This document shows positions 1-7,648 of a DNA stretch of 64,000 nucleotides, in pieces (positions within the stretch are counted from its first letter, which is position 1; every line of letters begins with the position of its first letter). The notes below the pieces were generated by a model. It was not told where the DNA came from. It did not search any database and saw only the letters and a list, made by a program, of their open reading frames with translations. The translations under genes were made by a program, and so were the position numbers. Origin of the DNA: Lachnospiraceae bacterium (lineage in GTDB: Bacteria > Bacillota > Clostridia > Lachnospirales > Lachnospiraceae); NCBI GenBank assembly GCA_023664345.1, contig JAMPFQ010000015.1, positions 1 through 64,000 on the forward strand, read 5' to 3'.

Positions 1-272
1 AGTATGAGGACTTCGATTCTTACCGCAGGGATATTATCATTCCGGAAATGCTGATCAAACTCAGGCAGTGGTTCGGCAGGGGCATCCGCAGGGAGGATGA
101 TACGGCGGTATTTTCCATCCTGGACAACAGGGCATCCCTGCGGGGGCGGTACAGGGCGGAGATCCTGGACACGCTGCCCGCCATGCCGGTGACGGACAGG
201 CTTTCAGACGTGGCGGAGTTTATCATAAGGAAGAAAGCGGACAGCTATTTTATGGATAAGGAGCGGAAATAG
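1..272 (+). CDS. DinG/XPD-type helicase, C-terminal fragment
   Basis: The window opens inside this reading frame (first full codon at position 3) and about 89 residues remain. The segment IPEMLIKLRQWFGRGIR contains the Q-x-x-G-R-x-x-R helicase motif VI of superfamily 2 DinG/Rad3 helicases, followed by the family-typical D-T-A-V-F-S-I-L-D-x-R and a C-terminal LPAMPVTD segment. In full-length relatives this part contributes the arginine finger for ATP hydrolysis. The gene probably belongs to the mobile element. It ends 2 bases before the next small ORF, so the two are likely co-transcribed. The N-terminal Walker motifs and any Fe-S cysteines lie outside the window. Confidence 0.75.
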   Translation, partial: YEDFDSYRRDIIIPEMLIKLRQWFGRGIRREDDTAVFSILDNRASLRGRYRAEILDTLPAMPVTDRLSDVAEFIIRKKADSYFMDKERK

Positions 273-274
273 GA

Positions 275-424
275 ATGAAGATCATGCTGATCATGGCGGG
301 CGCTGTAACAGGCGCCCTGCTTGTTATGGTCCTGGTGGCCGGGATTGCGGCTGCCAGGGCGGGAAGGTGCATGGAAGCAATGGGGAATCTTAGAGGAATA
401 TCGAACAAGCTGGCAGACATATAG
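275..424 (+). CDS. Small single-pass membrane protein (49 aa)
   Basis: The ATG lies 2 bases after the helicase stop codon, with the GAGCGGAAATAGGA purine stretch as ribosome site. The 49-residue product has one hydrophobic helix (about residues 4-27, rich in Ala, Val, Leu and Met) followed by a basic, cytoplasm-like tail (ARAGRCMEAMGNLRG). Tiny membrane proteins of this kind are common among cargo genes of clostridial conjugative elements, some annotated as DUF3789, but the resemblance here is too weak to assign that family. Function unknown. Spacing suggests translation coupled to the helicase. Confidence 0.55.
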   Translation: MKIMLIMAGAVTGALLVMVLVAGIAAARAGRCMEAMGNLRGISNKLADI

Positions 425-461
425 TGTGTTAAAACAGCTTGTCGATTTGCGGAGAATGAGA

Positions 462-704
462 ATGGAAGATTTGGAAAAATTGAAAACAGTAGACATTCGG
501 ATCGTGAAACGGGAGGAATTAGTAGATATTATGAAACTGTCGGAAGAAGATATGGGCAGTGACAGGAATAATCGGATGAAAACACTTATAGAGAAGGTAA
601 AAAACCCGTATTGTTTTATGGTTGGTGATGTGATAGTAAAATCTTCATTTTTAGACGGGGTCAGTTTGAAACAGAGATTACAGGAACTGGCAGATGGAAT
701 TTAG
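462..704 (+). CDS. DUF6870 family protein (80 aa)
   Basis: The product contains the pattern VDIRIVKREELVDI followed by KNPYCFMVGDVIVKSSF, which matches my memory of the DUF6870 family, a small cytoplasmic protein of unknown function found on mobile elements of Lachnospiraceae. I chose the ATG at 462 because GGAG at 451-454 is 7 bases away. An ATG at 456 is too close to that site. The gene follows the 49-residue membrane protein by 37 bases and precedes the recombinases by 132 bases. No catalytic motif is recognisable. Confidence 0.6.
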   Translation: MEDLEKLKTVDIRIVKREELVDIMKLSEEDMGSDRNNRMKTLIEKVKNPYCFMVGDVIVKSSFLDGVSLKQRLQELADGI

Positions 705-836
705 AATGAAAATTGCTATAAAAGTCTGGAAAAAAGGAAAGTTCTATGCTAATATATGCGTAGGGCTAAATGAATAGAAATCACTTCTTATTTTATAGCA
801 GATTATCCGGGCTAATAAAAATAAGGAGAATTTTTT

Positions 837-2516
837 ATGCTGTCAAATAAATTTCTTAAGAAATATCTATGTGGTGCTTATCTGCGCTTATCCCATAGCG
901 ATGATGTAATAGCCGAAAAGGAAGTTACTGTGCAAAGTGAAACTTTACAGAGCAACAGTATTGCAAATCAAAAGGAATATATTAAAGATTTTTTGCAGGA
1001 CAAACCGGAGTTTGAAATTGTAGACTTTTATATAGACGATGGTTATAGCGGCGTGAATTTTGAGCGGCCTGATTTTCAGAGAATGCTCCAGGACATCAAG
1101 GAAAACAGGATAAACTGCGTGATTGTAAAGGATCTGTCACGTCTGGGAAGAAATTATATTGAAGTGGGGAAGTATATAGAGAGACTGTTCCCAGTGCTGG
1201 GTGTGCGTTTCATAGCAATCAATGATAATTACGACAGTGCGGATGACACGGCGGCATCCAATAACATAATTGTTCCGTTTAAAAATCTGATCAATGACGC
1301 TTATTGTCGGGATATATCGATCAAGATCAGGAGCCATTTGGAAGTAAAACGAAAGCGGGGGGAGTTTATAGGCGCCTTTGCGGTCTATGGATATATGCGG
1401 GGGGCGGACAAAAATAAACTGATAGTCGATCCATATGCCGCCGGGACTGTGAAAGAGATTTTCCGTATGAAAATGGACGGAATGAGTCAGCAGGCAATCG
1501 CAGATGAATTGAATAAGATGGGAGTGCTTTCTCCGGCAGAATATAAGAAAGAACAGGGAAGTGGATATAAAGCTGTGTTCCAGACCCATAGTAAGGCGAA
1601 ATGGTCTGCAATGGCAGTCATGCGTATTCTGACGAATGAAATATATACCGGGACATTGGTTCAGGGCAAGGAGAGTACTCCGAATTATAAGGTCAAGGTG
1701 CGTCAGAAGAAACCGCAGGAAGAATGGGTCAGGGTGGAAAATGCACATGAAGCGATTATATGTAGAGCTGACTTTGAGGTTATTTCAGATATTTTGCAGA
1801 AAGACACCCGAATCTCAGCAGGCAAAAGAGAAGTTTCCCTATATTCCGGATTCCTGGTTTGTGCGGATTGCGGATGCAGTATCGTCAGGAAAAAGGTGTG
1901 CAGCGGCTCTATGGAATACATATATTATGTCTGCTCCGGCAATAAAAAAAATAAGGATATGTGCAGCAATCACAGAATCAGTGAAAATGCCTTAAACAGG
2001 GCTGTGGCAAAAACTTTACGGCTGCATTTAAAATATCTGATCGATTTACAAGAGAGCATTCAGTACATACAAAAGGAATCCAGACATTCAAATAAAATAG
2101 AGATGTTGGTTTTACAGCTTGGAAAAAGGAAAGAAGAAATAGAAAAAAACAAGCAGTTAAAGCTGGAATGTTATGAGGACTATAAGAACGGACTTATTTC
2201 GCAGGACGAATACCTGTTGTTTAAGCAAGAGTTGGAAAATAAAATAGAAGAAACTCAACGCGCGGTTACGGAACTGGGGGCGAAAAAGCGTTTACTGTTG
2301 GATGGCAGATATGAGAGGGAAAGCTGGCTGGAGGAATTGTTGACTAAAAGAGACTTTGAAATAAAGCGATCCATGCTGGTTCGACTTATCAGCCGGATAT
2401 TCGTGTATGAGGATCACAGGATAGAGATTGTTTTCCGTTATCAGGACGAAATTGAGCAGTTAGCTGAACTGATGAGGGAGATAAAGAAAGATGCGAGTTC
2501 CAGGGAGGTGGTCTAA
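837..2516 (+). CDS. Large serine recombinase 1 (559 aa)
   Basis: This is a site-specific DNA recombinase of the serine integrase type. The N-terminal resolvase domain (about residues 10-165) has the catalytic serine in AYLRLS (Ser19) and the conserved VKDLSRLGRN segment near residue 100. A recombinase domain follows (about 190-300). A zinc ribbon has its first cysteine pair in CADCGC near residue 342 and later cysteines near 366-375, and a long charged coiled coil occupies about 390-500. AAGGAG at 822-827 gives a 9-base spacer to the ATG. Its stop overlaps the next recombinase start by one base (TAATG). It probably acts with its two neighbours in integration and excision of the element. Confidence 0.92.
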   Translation: MLSNKFLKKYLCGAYLRLSHSDDVIAEKEVTVQSETLQSNSIANQKEYIKDFLQDKPEFEIVDFYIDDGYSGVNFERPDFQRMLQDIKENRINCVIVKDLSRLGRNYIEVGKYIERLFPVLGVRFIAINDNYDSADDTAASNNIIVPFKNLINDAYCRDISIKIRSHLEVKRKRGEFIGAFAVYGYMRGADKNKLIVDPYAAGTVKEIFRMKMDGMSQQAIADELNKMGVLSPAEYKKEQGSGYKAVFQTHSKAKWSAMAVMRILTNEIYTGTLVQGKESTPNYKVKVRQKKPQEEWVRVENAHEAIICRADFEVISDILQKDTRISAGKREVSLYSGFLVCADCGCSIVRKKVCSGSMEYIYYVCSGNKKNKDMCSNHRISENALNRAVAKTLRLHLKYLIDLQESIQYIQKESRHSNKIEMLVLQLGKRKEEIEKNKQLKLECYEDYKNGLISQDEYLLFKQELENKIEETQRAVTELGAKKRLLLDGRYERESWLEELLTKRDFEIKRSMLVRLISRIFVYEDHRIEIVFRYQDEIEQLAELMREIKKDASSREVV

Positions 2517-4276
2517 TGGCGAGAAAAGTAAGAAATTATCCGGTTCCGAGAGGAAAGATGCAGGAAAATAAGGTACTGGAACAGGCCGCTAAAGTAAAAA
2601 TACAAGAGTTTTCCGTGGGACTGTATATCCGGTTGTCAAAGGAAGATGGCGGGAAAAACAATCAGAATACGGTGGAGAATCAAAAAAAGCTATTGGAGGA
2701 TCATGTAAAAGATAAACCGGATATGAAAGTGTATGAGGTTTATGTTGACAATGGTTTCAGTGGCACCAATTTTGAGCGGCCCGCTTTCAAAAGAATGATG
2801 GAGGATGCAAAACGGGGCAGAATCAACTGCATCATTGTTAAGGATCTGTCACGTTTTGGGCGCAGTTATCTGGAAACAGGCAATTATCTGGAAAAGATAT
2901 TTCCCTTTTTAAAGATACGATTCATTTCCGTCACAGATCATTTTGATACGTTTGCGGCATTGGCAGAAAAGGGTGGGACGCTGCCCGGTGGAGTGGAGAT
3001 CCCGCTGAAGAACATTATAAATGAGGTTTACGCAAAGGATATTTCCAGAAAAGTGGGTTCTGCTATAGAAATGAAGAAGAAAGAGGGCAGATATGGAGGC
3101 GGAGTTGCCCCCTATGGATACATGAAATCCAATGTGGTGGATGGCCGGTATGAAATTGACGGGGAAGCTGCAGAAGTAGTGCGTTATATTTTTGAATTGC
3201 GATCCCAGGGATATGGGTATTGCAGTATTGTGAAAATTCTGAATGAAAAAGGAATCAAGTCGCCCAGCGCATATCGTTACGAAAAGGGAATTGTTAAAAA
3301 CGAGCGGATGCAGGGAATATTATGGAAAATTTACGCTATAGAGGATATGCTGCGGGATGAAGTATATCTTGGGAATATGGTTAGGGGAAAGACGCATTCT
3401 GCCATGTACAGGGGAGAAAAGCGGCATCGTGTGCCAAGGTCAGAATGGACGATCGTTGAGGGGACGCATGAGCCTATTATCTCTAAAGAACTTTTTGATG
3501 CGGTACAGGCAATTAATGAAAGGAAGACCCAGGAACATAGGGAGCGACTGGAGAAAGCAATGGAGCATCCTAAACGGGATAATCTGCTCAAAGGGAAGAT
3601 CTTTTGCGGAGATTGCGGCATTACTATGGGATATACCGCTGATCGCCAAAATTCGGGGAGCTATTATTGTCCCAATTATAAAGAAAATGGCGCTATGGGG
3701 TGTGTAAAAAAGCGTATTAGCATTAAAAAGCTGGAAAAAGCATTGACAGAGGCTATACAAACGCACCTGCGCTTATTTACAGAGAATAAGGCGGCAATTC
3801 AATTAAGGAACGGGGATGCTGAAACAGAAAAAAGGCGGAAAGCGTTGGAGCAGGAGATAGCGGAGTTAAAGAAAGAGGAAATGCAGTACCGGCAGAAAAT
3901 CAGCGGCATCTATCTTGACTATAAGGAAAAACTGCTCTCGGTTCAGGAATATTTCATGCTGAAGGCCAAATATCAGGCTGTCTTGGCAGAACTTGAGTCA
4001 GATCGTAAAGGGAAAGAACAAGTTCTTAATGAGTTGCAGAAAGAATATGGGGATAATATGGAATTGGCCCATGCAGCAGAGCAGTATATCGGTCAGATGA
4101 AAGTTTCCCAAGAAATGGTGGATGCCTTGATAGAGAGGGTGGAAGTGTATGAAAAGGGGCGTATTCATCTTGTATTCCGCTTTGCAGATGAGTATCTGCA
4201 GATACAATACTTACGCACACAGTCACCTGTGGACATTGAAGGAGAAACCGATTTGAGACAGGAGGCAGGGGAATGA
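2516..4276 (+). CDS. Large serine recombinase 2 (586 aa)
   Basis: This second serine recombinase of the tandem triplet has an N-terminal extension of about 30 residues before the resolvase domain. The nucleophile is Ser41 in GLYIRLS. NCIIVKDLSRFGRSYLE marks the conserved arginine segment, and KNIINEVYAKDISRKVG leads into the recombinase domain. A zinc ribbon starts with CGDCG near residue 364 and continues with YYCPNYK and GCVKKRI. A coiled coil lies near 430-540. The start codon overlaps the stop of recombinase 1 and the end overlaps recombinase 3 by four bases (ATGA), so all three are translationally coupled. Its separate role within the triplet cannot be told from sequence. Confidence 0.92.
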   Translation: MARKVRNYPVPRGKMQENKVLEQAAKVKIQEFSVGLYIRLSKEDGGKNNQNTVENQKKLLEDHVKDKPDMKVYEVYVDNGFSGTNFERPAFKRMMEDAKRGRINCIIVKDLSRFGRSYLETGNYLEKIFPFLKIRFISVTDHFDTFAALAEKGGTLPGGVEIPLKNIINEVYAKDISRKVGSAIEMKKKEGRYGGGVAPYGYMKSNVVDGRYEIDGEAAEVVRYIFELRSQGYGYCSIVKILNEKGIKSPSAYRYEKGIVKNERMQGILWKIYAIEDMLRDEVYLGNMVRGKTHSAMYRGEKRHRVPRSEWTIVEGTHEPIISKELFDAVQAINERKTQEHRERLEKAMEHPKRDNLLKGKIFCGDCGITMGYTADRQNSGSYYCPNYKENGAMGCVKKRISIKKLEKALTEAIQTHLRLFTENKAAIQLRNGDAETEKRRKALEQEIAELKKEEMQYRQKISGIYLDYKEKLLSVQEYFMLKAKYQAVLAELESDRKGKEQVLNELQKEYGDNMELAHAAEQYIGQMKVSQEMVDALIERVEVYEKGRIHLVFRFADEYLQIQYLRTQSPVDIEGETDLRQEAGE

Positions 4277-5850
4277 CAAAATATGTGCTTGCAGAATACA
4301 TCCGCCTTTCCATGGAAGATTTGGATCTATATGATTCTGAAGAAAAAGCAGAGAGTGTAAGTATTCGTAATCAGAGAAATTACATTCAAACTTTTGTAGG
4401 CCAAAGAGAGGAATTTCGTGGAGCGGAGATCAGGGAGTTTGTGGATGACGGCTATTCCGGTACTAATTTTGACAGACCGGCAATAAAGGAGTTGCTTGGA
4501 TTATGCAGACAAGGCGAGATAGATTGTATTGTTGTCAAAGATTTATCCCGCTTTGGGCGGAATTATCTGGAAGTGGGAGATTATCTGGAACAAATATTCC
4601 CATTTTTAGGTATTCGGTTCATTAGCATCAATGACGGTTTTGACAGTCAGGACTTTTCGGGACAGACAGGTGGAATGGATGTTGCTTTCAAAAACTTTAT
4701 TTATGAGATGTATAGCAGAGATTTGTCCGATAAAGTAAAGAGCGGCGTCAAAACCTGTATGAAACGGGGAGAGTATTATGTCGGCTGTATCGTGTATGGC
4801 TATCAAAAATCGCCAGACGGTAAACGAATGGAAGTTGACCGGGAAGCCGCAGCTACGATTCGGCGTATTTTTCAGGAAATGGCAGAGGGTAAGAATGCAA
4901 AAACGCTGGCGATAGAGTTAAATGCGGAGGGAGTTCCCACCCGGTTGGCGTATAAGCAGACAAAAGGCGAGCAGTTAAACCGGCATTATAAGGCAGACAT
5001 ATGGAACCGCAACAAGATACATTCCGTTGTCCATAATCGGGTTTATCAAGGCGATATGGTGTACCGAAAGGCTGTGCGCACGAAAGTTGGGTGTAATCGG
5101 AAAGTGAGGCAGCCGGAAGAAGATTGGATCATCATACCGGACCATCACGAGGCGATTGTCAGCCGGGAGCTTTTTAAAATGGCAAATGACAGTATCAGAA
5201 AGGGAAAGGCAGCGGAATATGACCGTTCGGCTGTCAGGCTGGGAATCGTATTTTGCGGATGCTGTGGAAACAGATTAGAACTGCGAAAAACAAAGAATCC
5301 CTATTACTTGTGCAAACGCAGAAATCTGTTGAAAGATGTAAAGTGTAATGATTTATATATGGAAAAAAGTCTGATTGAGCAGACTATATGGACAATCTGG
5401 CAGGAACACTGCAGATTATTTGATGCAGTACCCTTTCCACAGTTATTTGAAAAGCAGCAGGAGAAACTGAAAAAACGGGAAAGTGCATTAAAGCAGAGAT
5501 TGGCATGTTTTCCCACCGAAAAAATCAATTTGTATGAACGATTCCGCGCTGGTATAATGAAACAGGATGTGTATTTGAAAAACAAAGCATTGCTAGGACA
5601 GCAGGAGGAAACAGCCATGAGGGAACTGGAGGCTGTTTCTGAGGAGCTGGATGCACAGGAGAAAAAGCGGAAAAGTTATCGGAGCATAGCTGATCTTTTG
5701 GAAAGACATAAAAAGGACGAGATATTTACAGAAGATTTTTTGCGGGAGATAGTGGACAAAGTTATAGTATATGAAGATAAACGGATAGAAATTGTCTGGA
5801 AGTATGGGGAAGAATTTAAAAAAATCAACCCCAAAATCAAAAAAACATAA
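4273..5850 (+). CDS. Large serine recombinase 3 (525 aa)
   Basis: This third serine recombinase has the nucleophile Ser13 in AEYIRLS. CIVVKDLSRFGRNYLE follows, then a recombinase domain, then a zinc ribbon beginning CGCCGN near residue 329 with a second pair in YYLCK and VKCND. A coiled coil completes the C-terminus. Family knowledge: triplets of serine integrases occur on ICEs of Gram-positive bacteria, such as the streptococcal ICEs that insert in rumA. Here the adjoining chromosomal gene is instead a polysaccharide deacetylase. The TAA stop at 5,848-5,850 is in the same frame as the truncated deacetylase 18 bases further on. Confidence 0.92.
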   Translation: MTKYVLAEYIRLSMEDLDLYDSEEKAESVSIRNQRNYIQTFVGQREEFRGAEIREFVDDGYSGTNFDRPAIKELLGLCRQGEIDCIVVKDLSRFGRNYLEVGDYLEQIFPFLGIRFISINDGFDSQDFSGQTGGMDVAFKNFIYEMYSRDLSDKVKSGVKTCMKRGEYYVGCIVYGYQKSPDGKRMEVDREAAATIRRIFQEMAEGKNAKTLAIELNAEGVPTRLAYKQTKGEQLNRHYKADIWNRNKIHSVVHNRVYQGDMVYRKAVRTKVGCNRKVRQPEEDWIIIPDHHEAIVSRELFKMANDSIRKGKAAEYDRSAVRLGIVFCGCCGNRLELRKTKNPYYLCKRRNLLKDVKCNDLYMEKSLIEQTIWTIWQEHCRLFDAVPFPQLFEKQQEKLKKRESALKQRLACFPTEKINLYERFRAGIMKQDVYLKNKALLGQQEETAMRELEAVSEELDAQEKKRKSYRSIADLLERHKKDEIFTEDFLREIVDKVIVYEDKRIEIVWKYGEEFKKINPKIKKT

Positions 5851-5868
5851 AAAACTTTTAGTCCTTAC

Positions 5869-6411
5869 TTGACATCAGCAGATGACGGCCCCCACCCCCA
5901 TTATACGGAACAGCTTCTGGACGGGCTGAAAGAGCGGGGCGTGGTGGCCACTTTTTTCGTCACGGGAGAGCATGCGGAACTGCATCCTGACATTATCAGC
6001 CGGATGCAGGAAGAGGGACATCTGATCGGGAACCATACATACAGCCATATCCAGCTGACCAGGAGCAATCGGGAGACTTTCAAAGAAGAACTGATCAAAA
6101 CGAACGAAATCTTGAAAGGGATCACCGGGGAGGAAGTACAGTATGTGCGCCCGCCTTATGGCTCATGGGACAAGAGTTTCGAGAAAGAACTGAACATGTT
6201 CCCGGTGCTCTGGAATGTGGATCCCCTGGACTGGTGTTCCGGCAATGTGTCCTGCATTGTGGAGAAGATCGTGAGCAGGACGGGGGAGAACGATATCATC
6301 CTGATGCATGACTATTACGATACCTCCGTGACGGCGGCGCTGGAGGCGATAGATGAACTGATGGAGGAGGGGTATACTTTTGTGACGGTGGAAGAGATAT
6401 TGTTTGACTGA
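5869..6411 (+). pseudogene. Polysaccharide deacetylase, 5' end removed by element insertion
   Basis: The remaining reading frame encodes the NodB-fold (carbohydrate esterase 4) catalytic core: motif 1 residues DDGPHP, motif 2 GNHTYSH (H-x-x-x-H metal ligands), motif 3 RPPYGSWD, motif 4 WNVDPLDW and motif 5 LMHD. Intact family members read T-F-D-D-G-P-H-P at motif 1. Here the frame reads L-T-S-A-D-D-G-P-H-P directly after the recombinase gene, so everything upstream has been replaced by the element. A TTG at 5,869 opens the frame but has no visible ribosome site. The missing 5' part should lie beyond the other end of the element, and excision would be expected to restore the gene. That restoration is inference. 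Confidence 0.8.
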
Positions 6412-6477
6412 AAAATGCGATATCAGTGCCAGTGGTTTTGCCGGAAATCCAAGAATGCTTCCGTAAATATAACACGA

Positions 6478-6505
6478 GCCGGGAATGCGGTAACGCATTC
6501 CCGGC
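6478..6505. other. Perfect 12-bp inverted repeat with GTAA loop
   Basis: GCCGGGAATGCG at 6,478-6,489 is followed by GTAA and then its exact complement at 6,494-6,505. There is no T-run on either side, so it is not a classical terminator alone. It may stabilise the 3' end of the deacetylase transcript, or act as a binding palindrome between two converging genes. Confidence 0.5.
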
Positions 6506-6542
6506 CCTGCTTTCCCTATAAGATACTTCACCGCAGCCCAAA

Positions 6543-6565
6543 GTGCCGCAACGCGGCACCTTTTT
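6543..6565 (+). terminator. Intrinsic terminator after the deacetylase remnant
   Basis: A 7-bp GC-rich stem (GTGCCGC / GCGGCAC) with a 3-base loop is followed by CTTTTT on the plus strand. It overlaps the stop codon of the convergent DUF11 gene, so it separates the two units. Confidence 0.7.
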
Positions 6566-7439
6566 AACGGATCGTCCCGGTCACGGTAAGGACAGCGCTG
6601 CCGGGAACAGCCGACCAGGCTCCGGTGATGGGATTCTGGGTGTAGGTTGCGGCGGGCACTGTGATAGCGCCTGCGGATGTGGTAAATTCGCCGGTTGCGG
6701 CATCATAGGTGTAGCTGGACGCGGGCAGCGCCGCGCCGTTATAGGTTACGGAAATATTGGAGAGGGCGGGGTTGAAAGTATCCGTGATCTGCACATTGTC
6801 AGCGGCTGTGGCTGCGGTATTGCCCAGATTCTGGATATCAAAGGTGTAGGTGATGCTCCCGTTCTCTGCTACCTGCCTCGGGGATACGCTCTTTAAGATT
6901 GTCAGATAAGGCGCTTCCCGGGATGTTATCGTGTCTGTCGCCGTGAGGGGCGAGGAGAGTTCAGCGCCGTCAATGGTCGCTGTGTTTGTGATCGTGCCGG
7001 TGGTTCCGGGGTTTGCGAAAGGATTGACTTTCGCCTGGTAGACAAGGATGGTGTTGCCGCCGGCCGGTACACCGATGTTCTCCACGGTAAGCTCGGTTCC
7101 GGATGTTACAGCGGGAGTGGGCTGCTGTACGCCGTTCTGGTAGTAACGGATGGAGTCCGGTACATAGGTCAGGGGATAAACCCGAAGACCGGGTACGCTG
7201 CCTGTGCCGCCGGACAGTGTATATGCGCCCAGATCATCGGTCACCGTCAAAGCCGTAAAGGGGGTGCTGCCGGAATTGACAAGGCTGATCACATAAGTTA
7301 CCGTGTCATCCGAATCGTACACTGTTGACAGGGCTTCCTTTGTGGCGGATAAGACCTCCACGATCTCCCCTGTCGCAATGTTGGAGTTGGTCGTAATACC
7401 GTTATAGGATAAAACAGCCTGATTTGTAAAAGTAGCCAT
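6564..7439 (-). CDS. DUF11 repeat protein without signal peptide (291 aa)
   Basis: The protein is built of tandem beta-sandwich DUF11/conserved-repeat units. The first, about residues 10-95, contains ATKEALSTVYDSDDTVTYV and LTVTDDLGAY. The second, about 130-270, contains SPRQVAENGSITYTFDIQN and VQITDTFNPALSNI. DUF11 repeats are usually stalk modules of large surface proteins. Here there is no signal peptide, no transmembrane segment and no sortase or S-layer anchor. The start at MATFTNQAVLSYN is chosen because AAAGGAAAT precedes that ATG; a longer frame to 7,556 has no ribosome site. Short leaderless DUF11 proteins beginning this way recur in Lachnospiraceae. A spore-surface or non-classically exported role is possible but unproven. 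Confidence 0.75.
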   Translation of the reverse strand: MATFTNQAVLSYNGITTNSNIATGEIVEVLSATKEALSTVYDSDDTVTYVISLVNSGSTPFTALTVTDDLGAYTLSGGTGSVPGLRVYPLTYVPDSIRYYQNGVQQPTPAVTSGTELTVENIGVPAGGNTILVYQAKVNPFANPGTTGTITNTATIDGAELSSPLTATDTITSREAPYLTILKSVSPRQVAENGSITYTFDIQNLGNTAATAADNVQITDTFNPALSNISVTYNGAALPASSYTYDAATGEFTTSAGAITVPAATYTQNPITGAWSAVPGSAVLTVTGTIR

Positions 7440-7522
7440 AATGAGATTTCCTTTCTTTCTGTTGTGGTACTTTATTTTATGACTGTTTTTGAAAAAAGGT
7501 GTCGAGAAAGTTTGGAAAACAC

Positions 7523-7552
7523 TTGACAAATTTCCTTTCAGGGGCGCATAAT
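7523..7552 (+). promoter_or_regulatory. Sigma-A promoter for purF
   Basis: TTGACA at 7,523-7,528 and CATAAT at 7,547-7,552 are separated by 18 bases. Transcription would start near 7,560, just ahead of the hairpin at 7,563. Confidence 0.6.
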
Positions 7553-7562
7553 GCATAGTATG

Positions 7563-7612
7563 AAAGGCAAAGACGTCTTTGAGTGATGTGCTCAGAGACG
7601 CCTTTTCTTTTT
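7563..7612 (+). terminator. Terminator-like hairpin in the purF leader
   Basis: GACGTCTTTGAG at 7,572-7,583 pairs with CTCAGAGACGCC at 7,591-7,602 (two G-T wobbles) and is followed by TTTTCTTTTT. It lies between the predicted transcription start and the purF ribosome site, so it can work as an attenuator of purF. It could also simply block transcription entering from upstream. No tetrahydrofolate, purine or PurR site is certain; GCGAACCTT just after it resembles half a PurBox only weakly. Confidence 0.5.
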
Positions 7613-7648
7613 GCGAACCTTCTGGGAGAGCGGGAAAGGAAACAGAGT

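Larger units (their letters stand above)
1..5868. mobile_element. End of an integrative (probably conjugative) element
   Basis: This stretch holds a helicase fragment, a small membrane protein, a DUF6870 protein and three consecutive large serine recombinases, which is a cargo and integration-module order typical of clostridial integrative conjugative elements. The recombinases sit at the very end, and the next coding sequence is a polysaccharide deacetylase that starts in the middle of its first catalytic motif, so the element-chromosome junction lies at roughly 5,851-5,885. The other end is outside the window. No conjugation genes are visible here, so conjugative ability is inferred from the gene types only. 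Confidence 0.75.

Noticed and set aside
321..461. N-terminal extension of the DUF6870 protein from position 321
   Set aside because: It runs out of frame over the 49-residue membrane protein and gives a Trp-rich sequence without family resemblance.
7603..7625. PurBox-type operator upstream of purF
   Set aside because: Only GCGAACCTT resembles the motif, in a single copy and at an unusual position inside the leader.
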